A DNA stretch of 64,000 nucleotides from Allolobophora icterica (taxonomy: Eukaryota > Annelida > Clitellata > Crassiclitellata > Lumbricidae): NCBI GenBank assembly GCA_963556255.1, contig OY744604.1, forward strand, positions 76,710,736-76,774,735, read 5' to 3'. Shown here piece after piece: positions 35,196 to 47,125 of the stretch (position 1 is its first letter; each line of letters opens with the position of its first letter). Under the pieces are notes generated by a model. It searched no databases. It saw only the letters and a program-made list of their open reading frames with translations, and was not told where the DNA came from. A program made the position numbers and the translations under genes.

Positions 35196-35395
35196 ATTTA
35201 AGAAAAAATAGATGAAAACTCTCACATTTTTTGTTTGTGCTTCAGTTTCTTTATTAATGCCATGATTTTATCAGAACGTCTAAATGTAGGCCCTATCACT
35301 GCGGGGTCCTTGCAGAGACAAGTTTAGATCATTCCTATTGGCAAAAATGTCAACGAGATATATACCAGATTTGTCAATTTTGCTAACCAGTCTGA

Positions 35396-35460
35396 ATCAA
35401 TCAATCAATCAATCTTTATTGAACCGAGCAGTGCAGGTGACAGCAAAGAAAATCATTAAA
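35396..35460 (-). repeat. Minus-strand LINE 3' end with (CAAT)n
   Basis: AATCAATCAATCAATCTTTA followed by TTGAACCGAG is the inverse of a GATT-tailed 3' end like that at 34,808. Confidence 0.55.
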
Positions 35461-36162
35461 CCATACCAGTGGCGTAGCTAGGATTTTACCATAGGGGTGC
35501 GTAATGCGAAGCAGTTGTCTTCAGAGACCCCACCGTTAGGTGGGCTATTAAGCCGATCTCCGGAGACATAGAATTTTCGGCAATCACGGAATAAATTTTT
35601 CTCGATATTACTTTCTCGATACTACTTTCTTATTTTAACAGATTCACAGCGTAACGTTTAAGCTTTAAGGTTTAAGTAAAAGCCATTAGTAATGTTTCAC
35701 GAAGTGAAGCAGATTACTTATGTAGGCTGCCACTCAAAAAATTAAAGCAGCAGCAACTGCTATTCTGAAAGGGGGAATCTGGCTCATGGGGTCGACCAAG
35801 GTCAAATACTCCGACACATCAGGGTCACCACTGACCTAGTGTATAATAGACAGGTGTCACACATAGGCCTATATACGTCTGTGGCCCTGTGTATGACATA
35901 TGACATCCGTCATATACAGGCTATAGTTCAGACTGCATGGAGGCTGAGACATACACGCAGTACACGGGACTTTTGAACACCGTAGGCTAAATATGTCAGC
36001 AGGTGGAATAATGAACCAAATTTAAAATTGTTGCGCTTAGAGGAAAATGAAAGAATAGGGCCCAAAGCAGAATGTGACAGGAGATGCGTACGCACCTTGT
36101 ATTGCTACGCCTCTGAACCATACATTATTATAGTCAGAGGAAGTAACAACAAGGAAACACAT

Positions 36163-36535
36163 TAAACCAATGATTCTCAACCTATGGGTCGCGACCCGCA
36201 AGTGGGTCGCGAATTTAAAAGAAAATACTGTAATTCATAAAAGAGAACAAGAATTGTAAAAATTTTATAAACTCCAAAAATAGCATTCATCATCGAATAC
36301 CCATTTATTATAGAAACAGAGACAGAAAAAGAGAGAGATTTCAGAGTAGCTATTGCCGTGGGTTGAGAGAAATAGGAAGGATGAGGATTTGATGGATCGG
36401 AGTAAGATTCAGCAGCATCAATTCCTCTTAGAAAATTCGATCACATGCATTTCTATCGAGACAAAATATTCAGACCATAATAGCGTATAAGTAAACTATT
36501 AAATAAATAATATCATTTTAAATAATATTGTATTA
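36163..36535. mobile_element. hAT-like fragment with SPIN-like end
   Basis: ATTCTCAACCTATGGGTCGC followed by GACCCGCAAGTGGGTCGCGA resembles the end of SPIN-type hAT transposons known for horizontal transfer between animals. It contains the shared ATTCAGACCATAATAGCGTA segment. No matching right end or target duplication was found, so it is a fragment. Confidence 0.45.
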
Positions 36536-36779
36536 AAATATGATTAAAATTAGATTAAAATTATCGTATTAGAATACTCCGCAGACATAAACACGAGGTG
36601 AATTTCTTTCCAAAATGCTTTAAACTCCGGATTATCCAAACAACTTTAATTCGAACACCAAAACACATTTAGGCCTATGAGGAATAGCTCCAATTAGCAA
36701 ACGATACTAGCCGAACATTAAAGACAGTAACAGTGATAAACAGATTGAGATAGTTACTTTTTCTGGAAGAAAATCAAGT

Positions 36780-36920
36780 ACACTGAACTCTCTCCCTGTG
36801 GCTGTGCGCTCTATCCAGTCGCTTAAGTCATTTCCCTTTAAAACATTTACCTCTTTCAAATTTCTTATCCACCATAGGCTCTCTCTGCGTCTTACGGACT
36901 GATCTTCTGGATATTGACCT
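36780..36920 (+). pseudogene. LINE C-terminal fragment
   Basis: The frame reads LNSLPVAVRSIQSLKSF and FKTFTSFKFL-like tail residues, the usual end of L2/CR1 frames. Short and decayed. Confidence 0.45.
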
Positions 36921-37178
36921 GAATACGGCTTGGTTTTGGTGTGCCATCAGTTGAAGCCTGTGCATTAGACACCGGCGCAATAGAAGTTACTATTTACAAT
37001 TACAGTTATCATATTGCTATGTTGTAGCACGTCATGACTTAATTACTATTGACTCAATTTCTGCTGAAGAACTATTTATGCTGTAGAGTGAACCCGCGAC
37101 TCAAATGACAGAACTTGCATACTCAGACACGCTCTTTTTGAGCGACGAATAAGTGCTGTTCTCTGGAATAATAATTAA

Positions 37179-37828
37179 CCCTATGACGCACACCTGGGGT
37201 CTACTGGACCCCAGCGATGGCAGTTTCTTGATAACTACGTCGATACAAATAGTAAAAATCTGATATATTTCTAATTCCTCAGATATTCATCCCCCTACAT
37301 TTGTGGATAACTTTGAAGAGATTTATGTTTTTGGTTAAAGAGTAAAAAAATCAAATAGACACCTCGGGCATATTTAGCATACCTGGGGTCCAACAGACCC
37401 CACGCTGCAACATTGATAGTCTCATGACGCATTGACTATTGCATAATCCCGGTTACATCAATAATGGAAAGACTTGTACTTCCATGGTACAAAACTGGAA
37501 GAAATATAACGATAGACAACTCGGCTTTGACCAGCAATCAAAATTTCAGGCAGCACCTCAAGCCCGGTAAAAGCACTGTTTAATCTCTCTGCGTACATTT
37601 GAATAACTGATTATTGTTCATCACTCTAAAAAATTTCTTACTGTGAATATAACATCATACCATGATCCAAACATGTTGCATAACTGCCTGCACTCTCTCC
37701 CACATAAACAAGGATCATTCATTTCCATGTTCTATTAAAATTGTAGAACTGGGGGCCGTGTTATCGATGGGGTCCATTAGACCCCAGGTGTGCTAAATGT
37801 GTTGGATCGGAAGATGTGCGTCATAGGG
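37179..37828. mobile_element. piggyBac-like MITE, 650 bp
   Basis: Perfect 14-bp inverted ends CCCTATGACGCACA and TGTGCGTCATAGGG, flanked by TTAA on both sides (37,175-37,178 and 37,829-37,832). Subterminal TGGGGTCTACTGGACCCCAG on the left and GGTCCATTAGACCCCAGG on the right form further palindromes. There is no coding frame. Confidence 0.88.
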
Positions 37829-39093
37829 TTAATTCATGAATAATACCCGAGATTAACTAAACCGGGGCTTTCCCCACGTTGCTTAGAGTCAACGTAAAAT
37901 TATACAATCTTAGATACGCTAAACAGGTTAAAACTTTATAAAATTCAAACGCAGAAAAATTTGCAGAAAGCCGTAGCATAATACCACTAGATCGAGATGG
38001 AGAAAGTTTTGGTTTATTGGGCCATCCCATACTCAACGAAAAAACTTTAAAGATTGTTGTGGAGGTGGCGGAGGAGCCGAGATGGTATGGTCGATTTGAG
38101 CGTAGATACTGGTATCGAAATGGTTCTTCATTGGTTTTTGTTCTTTGGAACAATTTGTTGATTTCATCGACGGCAACTCTGCATATTCAGTACCGTCTGC
38201 CCCAATATTCTATAAAAAGAAATTAGAAGCACATTACATCTTTCGAAAGAATTTGTCAGAATGCGAAATATCGACATACTATTATGTAACGATACTCTGA
38301 ATGCAATATGGAGATATATTCGCAATATGTTAGGGTATTATGCAGTTGGAACCCAGGTAATTCCCTACTGGCCAGTGTGTTCTGGCGAAATGTCCTAGAA
38401 CTCATGTTCATAATCCAATATGGTACAGACATCCCATCCTGTTGGTCTACAGTAAGCCAGTAAGTCTGTATGCTGTTAGTCGGAGATTAGCAATGGAAAT
38501 GGTCCGAATATTGTTCCAAACTTAAATACGATCAATACATGAAGAACTTAATCACACGGAAATAATCTTGCAAACAGTACAATAAACATGGATTTTTCTG
38601 TGCATCTAATCGAACTATTTACTTTTGTCTATCCACAAGAATAGCCGTGAAGGCGAGAGTGAGAAAAGCGGACATGTCACTGAAGGATTGGTCTTTGGGC
38701 AACAATTATAGTTCACAACGATGGAAATTTTGAAGCTGGAGAAAGTCAGTAGTAGCAGACATTAGAAGCTACCAACAGTTCGCTCTCAATCGAAAATATA
38801 CTCAGTAACTCACAAAGTGTTTTATCGTAAGCGATGTTGCTATCGATCATGAATCAGACAGTTGTTAAGAGTAAACGTAAGCCTACAATAGGCTTACTTA
38901 CCGTATGTTGTCTAACAGGATCAGCTAATCGCTGCGGAGTTTCGCGCTTATGGTCCACTTGAATGTTGTCTACAAATTAGACATTTCATCTAAGAGCTTA
39001 AATGCAATGATATGCCTACCATCTAACGCCAGAGCATTAAATTTAATTTTACACCGGTAAGCTTATAAGATATCTTCTCCTTCTAGTTCTCTG

Positions 39094-40064
39094 GTATCAG
39101 GGGCTTTCACCTCCGGACGATTCATCTCTAGGGGTATTCACCTCCGGACGTTTCACCTCCGGACGTTTCACCTCCGGACGATTCACCTCTAGGGGCTTTC
39201 ACCTCTAGGGGCTTTCACCTCTAGGGGCTTTCACCTCTAGGGGCTTTCACCTCTAGGGGCTTTCACCTCCAAATGTAAAATGAGACCTTATGAAGATATT
39301 TATTTACGCAAGTTATTTACGCCGAAAACATAACAGACAACATACAAACTACGAAACAAATTATCACTAAGCAATGAAGTAGATTTCTTAGTGTCAACAT
39401 GCAAACTATGCAACTAATGAAGCAGATTTTCGAACACAAGAAATGAATTGAGATAGGAAGACAATGAAAGCTTCTAGAACCTAGCTAAGTAGACACCTAA
39501 TAACCTGATAACGGCAGATGATAAGGACAGACCAATTCGCCAGTGACTGTATGCCCTAATTAGCCATAATTAAACATAGGCGCATAAAAAATGAATTTAG
39601 ATAAGAAGATATGGCTGACCCCTCTCCAAAGAGGGATTAATTCGAGCCTGAAGGGAAAGAAGAAGATATGGAACAATTTCTAAATTGTAGGCTCTTAACG
39701 AGAAGTAATTATTATAATACCACGGTGTGCAGTATTTAAGCATCCAACAAGAGAAACAGACATTCAAAAGTGAACTTGTCGTCTGACAGAATGTCTGATT
39801 TGTTGGAATACGGCGCTTCTAAACGAGGTAAGGTAGTTTGTATGTTGTCTGTTATGTTTTCGGCGTAAATAAATCTCTTCAAAAGGTCTCATTTTACATT
39901 TGAAGGTGAAAGCCCCTAGAGGTGAAAGCCCCTAAAGGTTAAAGCCCCTAGAAGTGAAAGCCCCTAGAGGTGAAAGCCCCTAGAGGTGAATCGTCCGGAG
40001 GTGAAACGTCCGGAGGTGAATACCCCTAGAGGTGAATCGTCCGGAGGTGAAAGCCCCCTGAACC
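39094..40064. mobile_element. Mutator-like non-autonomous element with modular repeat ends
   Basis: A 9-bp target duplication AGTTCTCTG lies at 39,085-39,093 and 40,065-40,073. Both ends start (G)GTATCAGGGG / GGTTCAGGGGG, then CTTTCACCTCCGGACGATTC. Each arm is built from about 8-11 short modules (CACCTCTAGGGGCTTT, CACCTCCGGACGTTT) in different numbers. The inverted similarity continues through CATTTACA and TAAATAAAT. A 9-bp duplication with long inverted ends fits Mutator-like elements. The interior has no clear gene. Confidence 0.75.
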
Positions 40065-40564
40065 AGTTCTCTGCCTCCCTAGGCAGATTCATACGTCTAA
40101 TGTCGCCATTTTTCACCTTGCTTTTTAGTCCTCTCCTTCAAATCGCTGTAAGCGTCCATCATCCAATCGTTCCCTTCCATTCTTCCTTTGATTACAGGAA
40201 GTTTTTATGAGATAATCTTCCCTCAATATGTGGCACATGATCCATTTTCCCTGCCGATATTTAAAGTTTGGTATAATCATTGTTCTCGAGTTTATTCACT
40301 GAGACAGTCTATGGAATAATAGTGCGTTGATAAAACATCAAATATTTCATCCAAGTTAAAATTTTGGTGCGTATATTATTTCGCGATTTCAGATCTTGTA
40401 ACATTTCTGACCCTCCCTTCAGGCTTCTCTGAACTTCCTCAAGAGACAACGATAAAAGTCTGATGCATATGATGCCGTCGCGACTGATGTCCTGACATTA
40501 GATATGATGTGCTAAGCGAGCTGTATAAATTTGCAATGTGTCATAATTGCATTAAATTTCATGT

Positions 40565-40725
40565 GGACTGATCGCGGTTCGCCTCCCGATCCTGGTTCAT
40601 TTCAGAGATTTAAATCTCGGGCTAGTACGATCCATAGGCCTACACAGGGACCTGAAATGGCGTAGCGCCTACTTAAACGGACAGCGGTAGTGAAGGATCT
40701 CGCCCGATGAATTCATTGAGGCATA
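40565..40725. repeat. Dispersed repeat S1, copy 1
   Basis: About 165 bp (GATCGCGGTTCGCCTCCCGA to GAGGCATACGATCG) is the inverse of 61,060-61,235. Part of it also resembles 8,920-9,005. Probably a SINE or LINE 3' end. Confidence 0.55.
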
Positions 40726-41049
40726 CGATCGTTATATAAAATGTGTACATTTAAATTTACCTGCATTCTTCACTGTTGAGTACAGGTCATGCTGCCCCGT
40801 TGCTGCGGCATTCTGTTCTGTTGTCACTTCCACTGTAACAAAAAAGGAAATTATCAATATTTTCTTCTTATTTTGCGTTGTTTATTTGTATATTTATGTA
40901 TCCATATGATTTACTTATTTGCTCGTTTCTGTATTCGTCTAGTCTCGTCTTTTCGTCCATTTATTTTGCGGCATCTTACGACTTCCATTCTGTCGACGAG
41001 GTACTAGGGGTTTTCGTAAATCAATTTTATAGTTCTACCTAAATTTTAA

Positions 41050-41230
41050 TGTGTCGTAATCGTAATCTCCAAACTTCTACAGCGACACTCGAAGGCCAAG
41101 CGCAGAGCTGCAGCCTATTCACGGGCGCCGGACAACTGCAGGTGAGCTTCTTGTCGAAGGCCGCTACCCGGTGGCTAGAGATAGATTCTAGCCTGCAACC
41201 TTCCGGTTACAGAACATAACGCTACATGAC
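41050..41230. repeat. SINE-like repeat with GTAATCGTAATC
   Basis: GTAATCGTAATCTCCAAACT starts a segment also found near 9,766, 43,185 and (inverted) 52,150-52,255. The far end has a tRNA-like stretch around 41,195. Confidence 0.5.
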
Positions 41231-41902
41231 CGCGTTCCACAACGTATACAATACCAGAAATCGTGACTACGTCAAAAATGAACGCAACTACACATTGTCA
41301 TCTACACGATGTCGGTCACTGTGCCACAAGACGAGACCTAAATATTGCAGCATTACAAGCTGAAATTTCTAACTATATTATGTCTACCATAAATTCACTG
41401 CTGAAACAAGCATCAAATGTAATAAATTATTGTGACAACGGTATGCTCGAAACCACTAAGCAGTAGTTTCACTTTGGTTTGACAACTTCTTCAAATTGCC
41501 CGAAAATCGTTCTCCCTTTGTAGTTCAACAGTATAGAGAGTGTTATCTATAGGCGTTTCACATATGCTTGCTAAATTGGCTATGAAAACTGTTGATCTCA
41601 ATTAAATATCGCCCATATGCGTGTGGAAAGGATTACAAAAGAGGAAGACATAGACATGTGTCGCTGGCCTGGATAACGATGGACGGACGCATCAAACTGA
41701 GGCGGTTCACACGATCCTCAGCCATCATCGTCATATGAACACGCCAGAGGGTAGATAACCTGGAGACCACTCCTTCGGTGGATCTGCTATGCGTCGTCTT
41801 TCATCTGTGAGGGACGGTTTGACGATGAAGCAACCGTATGCCATCGGCAGCGAATCATTGATTCATTCACTTGAGCATTTATATAGCGCCCCTTCAAAGG
41901 AG

Positions 41903-42693
41903 CTACTCAGCGGCACTCCAGACTCCAGCACGGACGAAGAAAACAGCTTTTAACGCAGTATAGAACAACTCAGATTGGATTTTTGGAAGAAGACGTAGCG
42001 CCAGATGTAGGGCTTTCCATACCACTGGGCCAACCACCAGAAAGGTTCGATTTTGCATAGTAGCAGTACGAGCAAATGGCACCGCGAGTTCCCCCTCTCG
42101 GCAGAACGAAGAAGTCTGCCGCGGGTCTCGCTGACGGCAGAGGAACCTAAGATAGGTCGGAACAAGACCCAACTGGCAGCGCCAGACCAAGGAGGCAGTT
42201 CGATACCGGTTGAGCAGAGCAGCAGGTAACCAATGTAATCCCCAAGACACGCGGTCAAACTTTGGTAGCCGACCAATGAGTCGGGCAGCAGCGCGCATGA
42301 CGCGTTCGAGGCAGGCCAAGTGCACCGCAGGCAGGCCAATATAGACAGAGGAGCAGTAGTCTACCCGGGCTGTGATGAAGCATGGACCAAGGTGGCAGTT
42401 GCAGTTGGAGAGAGAGCACGAGCAATGCTCCGGAGCTGGCGTAGTTGATAAAAGCTGTCACGAGTTAAGCGTCGAAGCTGCGGCATGAAAGTAAGCTTCT
42501 GATCAAGTATGCCGCCAAGGTCGAGCACAGTAGGGGAGAAGGAGAATGAGGGGAATCCGGCAACGAGCGAGGCCAGATCAAGCCCGGCCAGTTGCTACGT
42601 TGCACCCAACCAAATGAAGTTAGTCTTAGCAGAATTCAGTTTGAGGCGGTTGGAAGACATCCAGGCCTCTAAGACCCCCAAGAGCTCAGCCAT
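41903..42693 (-). pseudogene. L2-like LINE reverse-transcriptase C-terminal half
   Basis: The minus frame reads MAELLGVLEAWMSSNRLKLN, SAKTNFIWLG, a stop, then LDLGGILDQKLTFMPQLRRL, ARVDYCSSVYIGLPA, ACLERVMRAAARLIGRLPK, WGLHWLPAALLNRYR and an ending typical of LINE tails (VGPVVWKAL). These are the thumb and post-RT motifs of L2/CR1-type elements. The catalytic FADD region is not present, and a stop shows it is dead. Confidence 0.8.
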
Positions 42694-43034
42694 GGACTGC
42701 AGTGCCAGGGGCGCATAAGCTGTTTAACAGTGCAGAATGCAGATACGCCTGGATATCACATCGCCCATCGTCGGTCCTCATCCTCGATTATACGTAATTC
42801 GGAAACTCTGAACGTGCAGTCATCTACAAACTCAATTTTTTTTTGGGGGGGGGGATTCGTTGGTTGGGTTCTGCAACGTCTGCGTATGTTTGTGATCCTG
42901 CCACTTTTGACTATCCTATAGTATCTGAGAAATGTTTGCTAACTGGTGAATGCTTTTTATTCTTAATGGCACTTAACACCAATTAGGCTAGATTCTTTGA
43001 TTAGCGCTATATAAACTTTTATAAATAAATAAAT

Positions 43035-43180
43035 ATAACTTACTTGTATACGTACAATACAATACAACTGTGTTTAATATTGCCCTCCTGCAAAATTTCA
43101 GAAGTGCACACAACAATACGACAGAGCATCGATGACGTTTAGCAACTGAGAGTGAAGAACTTGCTTAAGATTCCTACACA
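43035..43180. repeat. Dispersed repeat S2, copy 1
   Basis: TTGCCCTCCTGCAAAATTTC and GTGCACACA...AGCAACTGAGAGTGAAGA match 61,890-61,990 in order and orientation. Non-coding. Confidence 0.45.
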
Positions 43181-43488
43181 TCCTAATCGTAATCTCAAAA
43201 TTTCTACGGCACCCAAAACAGCGGAGTCGCGAGAACCAGCTTATTCCAAGACGTTCAGACAAATCATAATAGATAGGTGGGGTGAAATCGGTTCCAGGTC
43301 AAGATCCAAAGGGATCAATTAGGCAGACAGTCAGTGGTTTTAGGGTTGAAACAGAGAGGGAGGTAAGCGGAATAAGAGGAATCGGGATGGGATTGATGAA
43401 AGAGCAGTGTCTTCAGTTTTTAGTGAAAGGCCGGTGGAGAGAGAGCCAGAGGTGCGGTTTCAGTGAGTTCGTAGGATGGATCTGATAT

Positions 43489-43720
43489 TTATCGTAGTAG
43501 GCCTACTGGTGGGAATTTGTTCCAAAGAGGTGGGACAGCTCTGGCTATTAAGCGATTCGCAAATTTTAGTGACGAGGTGACGAAAGGGCTAATAAGTGTT
43601 AGGGCAGAAGTTGAGCGGGTTGAGCGGAGTGGTTGGACCGTGAACAGCTGACGGAGATATGAGGGCTCGGAGGATTGGAGTGTATTGTAGGTGAGTGATA
43701 TTACTTTATATTCTATTCCG
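43489..43720 (-). pseudogene. LINE C-terminal fragment
   Basis: The minus frame reads [40 protein letters not shown] and PPLWNKFPP, the same family as the plus-strand fragment at 61,310-61,560. Confidence 0.7.
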
Positions 43721-43740
43721 TCGGGTATTTTAAGCCAGTA

Positions 43741-43820
43741 ACTGTCTTGTGCGAGGTTCGAACCCGTACTCTCCGCGTTACAGGTCAAACGCTCTAACCA
43801 ACTGGCCACCGTGCCACTCG
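43741..43820 (-). repeat. tRNA-derived SINE head
   Basis: The minus strand carries TGGCCAGTTGGTTAGAGCG (A box) and GGGTTCGAACC (B box) at tRNA-like spacing. Flanks do not close an acceptor stem, so a SINE is preferred over a functional tRNA. Confidence 0.6.
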
Positions 43821-44141
43821 GGGTGACGTTTGTACCTATGACCGTCCGAACCCACACACTTATGATATGCATGCTTTTCGAAATCAGTTTCATCGTGTAT
43901 TAGCATAGGCTAATATAATATGCAATGTAGCGCGATATGTTGCTTTCCCTGCCTATGATGAGTCAGTGGTTCGCAATCTGTCTGTTTTTGAGCTGGGTCT
44001 AGCTTAATTATGGTTTCTTCCTACTGAATATTTATGAGCGAAGCAGCTGCCAAAGGCAATTTGAACTAATTGAAGTGACAGCCTGGTAGGTCCCACAGAG
44101 ATACATAGCCGCTATCTATTGCTACATACAACTTTACAGCT

Positions 44142-44179
44142 CCATTGGAATTTGGAGAGAGCTCTCCAAATTCCAATGG
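44142..44179. repeat. Perfect inverted repeat, 16-bp arms
   Basis: CCATTGGAATTTGGAG and CTCCAAATTCCAATGG are separated by 6 bp. Unrelated to any gene seen here. Confidence 0.75.
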
Positions 44180-45469
44180 TATGTCGTGAGCAAATAGTCT
44201 CTGTTTACAATGCTGCTATGTCTGGCCAGTCAATACACATTCATAATTATTTTAGTACCATGACACCATAAAGAAACAGAACTCAGTCGAGGCGTATTAC
44301 TGTACAGGATGTTCACGAAGTAAACCTGCATTCAAGCAATATTAGTTGTGTCGACTTATGAAAGATACAGTAACTGATGTGTGCCCAGGGTTATCGTTTT
44401 AATAGTCAGCGGCCTTGAATGGGAGTGTTGCACTTAGTAGCTTTTGTGAAATTCCAAAGACGACAATTTATAGCATCGTGAGTAGCATGCAGCTCTTATG
44501 GTGAAACTCAATGTTGATCATAAGCGTAAACGAAACGAATAAACAGCATCTGCGTTTCACTCGTGTTTTGACAGCATGAACACTCTCAGTCTCCTCGATA
44601 GATGGTTGCAGGGTGTTCCTCGCAAGCTGGCCAGCGACCTGAAAGGCCTAATCGTCTGTTTTAGTATCCGTTGCCAGTGACGTATGTACGCTACTCTTTA
44701 TCAAGGGGTCCAAGAGTGTCATTGTCTAGTCTTGTCTTCAGCTCTCTGCGCTGCGAAAGTTGGCCGCACCATGAACCGTTCTCTCCAGCTGTTCCTACCC
44801 TCCGATGTCTTCAATATGTGACATAGTTAATAACCTCCAAATCCTTAGTTTCTCAATCTAGGCTGTTCTTTCATGATCTTCTACATTCTCACGATCAAAT
44901 GTTGTACTCTACAATATTTCTCTCTCAAGACAGTCTCCATTTCTCTCATAATATGACCAAAGGGATTCGGTACCTGAAAATTTAAAAGTTCTGATACGGC
45001 GAGCGTCGATGGCGCAAAGCCTCAAACAAATAAGGTATCAGGGTCCGACTCCATAAAGTAAGCTCATTTTGCCGAAATAAAACAGGTCAGGAATCGATTA
45101 CATGACACCGTCGCTTTACTGCATGACGCAGCAAATTCAAGATTAACTGATACACCGAAAATTTTCAAGGGTTTCATGGTCTTGGCGTAATGGGTCCGAA
45201 GTCCGGGACCCTCGGCCAGCTATACCCCACTATTAGTTGCTGGCATCGTTGAACCCAAGCATGAGTGGTAACTTCTACAGTACCGTTGTTTAGTGCTCAA
45301 GTCCTCATCCGCTAACATAACAATTCTAATCCGTAGTTAGATCAATGGTCAGAAAGTTGGTCCACATAGAGCGCATAACTGACTTATTATTATTCTTACA
45401 AATATTTTAAACGCGCGCAAAGTTACACTGAGGCCAAATAGCAATGGTGAATTTTGAGGCGTTTCTTAA

Positions 45470-45727
45470 AGCCCTAGGTTTTAGGTTTGGCGGTTTCCCT
45501 CGTAGAATGAAGTGACCAACGACTGTAGGCGGTTCAAGTAAGCATCTGTCGGCCAATGGGCGTTGATTTCATTTTGGTTTACACATCTTACAAGCATAGG
45601 CTGCTGAATTTAATTATATGCATAGCCTAGGCAACATCGTCCGCTTTGTGGAATGGAGGCGAGGCGCAGGGACGGTCGGTCGATCGGTGGTAGCCCCCAC
45701 CCTAGGCCCTTCACCCTCCCTCTGGCC
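45470..45727 (+). repeat. Left terminal inverted repeat, 258 bp
   Basis: Inverse complement of 50,415-50,672. Contains a GC-rich block (GGAGGCGAGGCGCAGGGACG) at its inner end. Confidence 0.92.
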
Positions 45728-45828
45728 CTCTAGCGGTCGGACGGATGGATGGAGATGCATCGCTAGGGCAGACTAGACCCGACAGGGCATACCCCGTACA
45801 GGCCCTACCTCGATCAATTGACCACTTG

Positions 45829-45838
45829 TATATATATA
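45829..45838 (+). promoter_or_regulatory. Candidate TATA box for the 189-aa gene
   Basis: CACTTGTATATATATAACCG is found in inverted form at 50,384-50,396, so each gene of the transposon begins behind the same box. The ATG at 46,046 is about 210 bp downstream. Confidence 0.5.
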
Positions 45839-46045
45839 ACCGAGCTGTGGGTCGACTAATTTGTGTATACGAAAGCCAGGTAAGCTGGCTAGAGGTCATA
45901 CCTGTACTTCTAGAATGTATACAAGTTGTTCCAATTATCCAAATTTACCCCCCCATACACTCATATTACTATGGAGTTCATTGCTATGAAGATACTTACA
46001 GGGTTGAGAAACAAGTCTGTAGTTTCTATATGCGATTAGATTGCC

Positions 46046-46161
46046 ATGAACAAATACGAACTTACTATTGTGGTAGATGGCGATCAAGAGGAAGCCATAC
46101 GGGCATTTTTTGCTCACAACAACTGGAATTTTGAAAAAATTGGTAATTATGAAGACGATGC

Positions 46162-46217
<56 letters not shown>

Positions 46218-47125
46218 TGAAATTGTATAAATTGTTTTGTGTGGTGAACCCTGTACAAGTAGGCCCTATTGTTCTTCAGGTAGCGCTATACGTGCGCAAA
46301 TAAGATTGAACTAAGATTTATAAATATTAAATTAAATTGCATTTATTATCCTTGCAAATATTTAGCTCAAACCATGCTATAGAAATACATAGTAATAATA
46401 ACATCAGCAATGTTAGTATAATGACAACTGATGTGAACAGCAGTAACAGCAGTAATGATAATAAATGGCCAATTAAAAATGTAATTATTAAAATTACCAT
46501 GATTATTATTATTACGATATGTAATAAGACAATAAACATATGCATAACCCAGCTAAGCTGTCGTTCAAGTCAAGTCGAAAGAGCTAATTGTATGTTGATG
46601 ACATTATAAATATATCTCCAACCAATCGAAACTGCCTTTGTTCCAATTGCAGAGTTGGAACCACCAAAGAGAAGAAAATCTTGTATGGATGCCGCTTCGA
46701 AGGAGGTCTTGGTCGCGTCCAATGGAAATAGTACAGAGTCAGAAATTGAGGCTCAAAACAGTCATGACATTCAAGTGTCAGCTGATCATTTGCAGCTGCA
46801 GGGTGAAAATCATCAATCGGAAGGCGCCTGTCCTCTTTGTTTTCTCTCTCCGTGCGTGGGTTCTGCATCTCCAGGTTGGCTTGGCGGAGGACAAGCAGCG
46901 CATGCAGCTAACAGTCCAATACGAAGAGTAATTTATGGAAAATATTGGAAGATCATTTGCAACTTGGGTGGGTGGACGAGCCCATTATATCTGGCCAAGA
47001 AACTAACGGAATCGAACGGTGTACTTCACATGCGGGAAATAATGCCAGATTGCGTAGTGCGAAAAGTGAGATCGTTGTATCCGAATCCAACAGGCACGCC
47101 TTACATGGGCCACAAGTGGGAGTAA
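46046..47125 (+). CDS. Accessory protein of the Kolobok-like element, 189 aa, two exons
   Basis: Exon 1 (46,046-46,142) reads MNKYELTIVVDGDQEEAIRA...NWNFEKI with donor GTAATT; exon 2 (46,653-47,125) follows ATTGCAG and continues LEPPKRRKSCMDA in frame. The intron carries the (AT)n tract at 46,161-46,215. The C-terminal half has ACPLCFLSPCV, a GWLGGGQAAH segment and MPDCVVRKVRSLYPNPTG plus YMGHKW. The spacing of MPDCVV..VR..YP and the ending resembles the C-terminal ballast domain of P2X7 receptors, which is known to occur outside channels; this is a weak visual match. It could bind zinc or DNA and assist the transposase. It has no transmembrane segment. Confidence 0.65.
46161..46216. repeat. 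(AT)n microsatellite
   Basis: About 27 AT units inside the intron of the accessory gene. Confidence 0.9.

Noticed and set aside
37857..38226. Overlapping frames near 38.0 kb
   Set aside because: Both strands are open over a short stretch, and neither shows domains or splice sites.
43741..43820. Functional tRNA gene
   Set aside because: A and B boxes are present but I could not close an acceptor stem or a clear anticodon arm, and related heads occur elsewhere, so a SINE is more likely.
45935..46303. Frames running through the (AT)n tract
   Set aside because: The tract is inside the intron of the accessory gene; splicing gives a better product.
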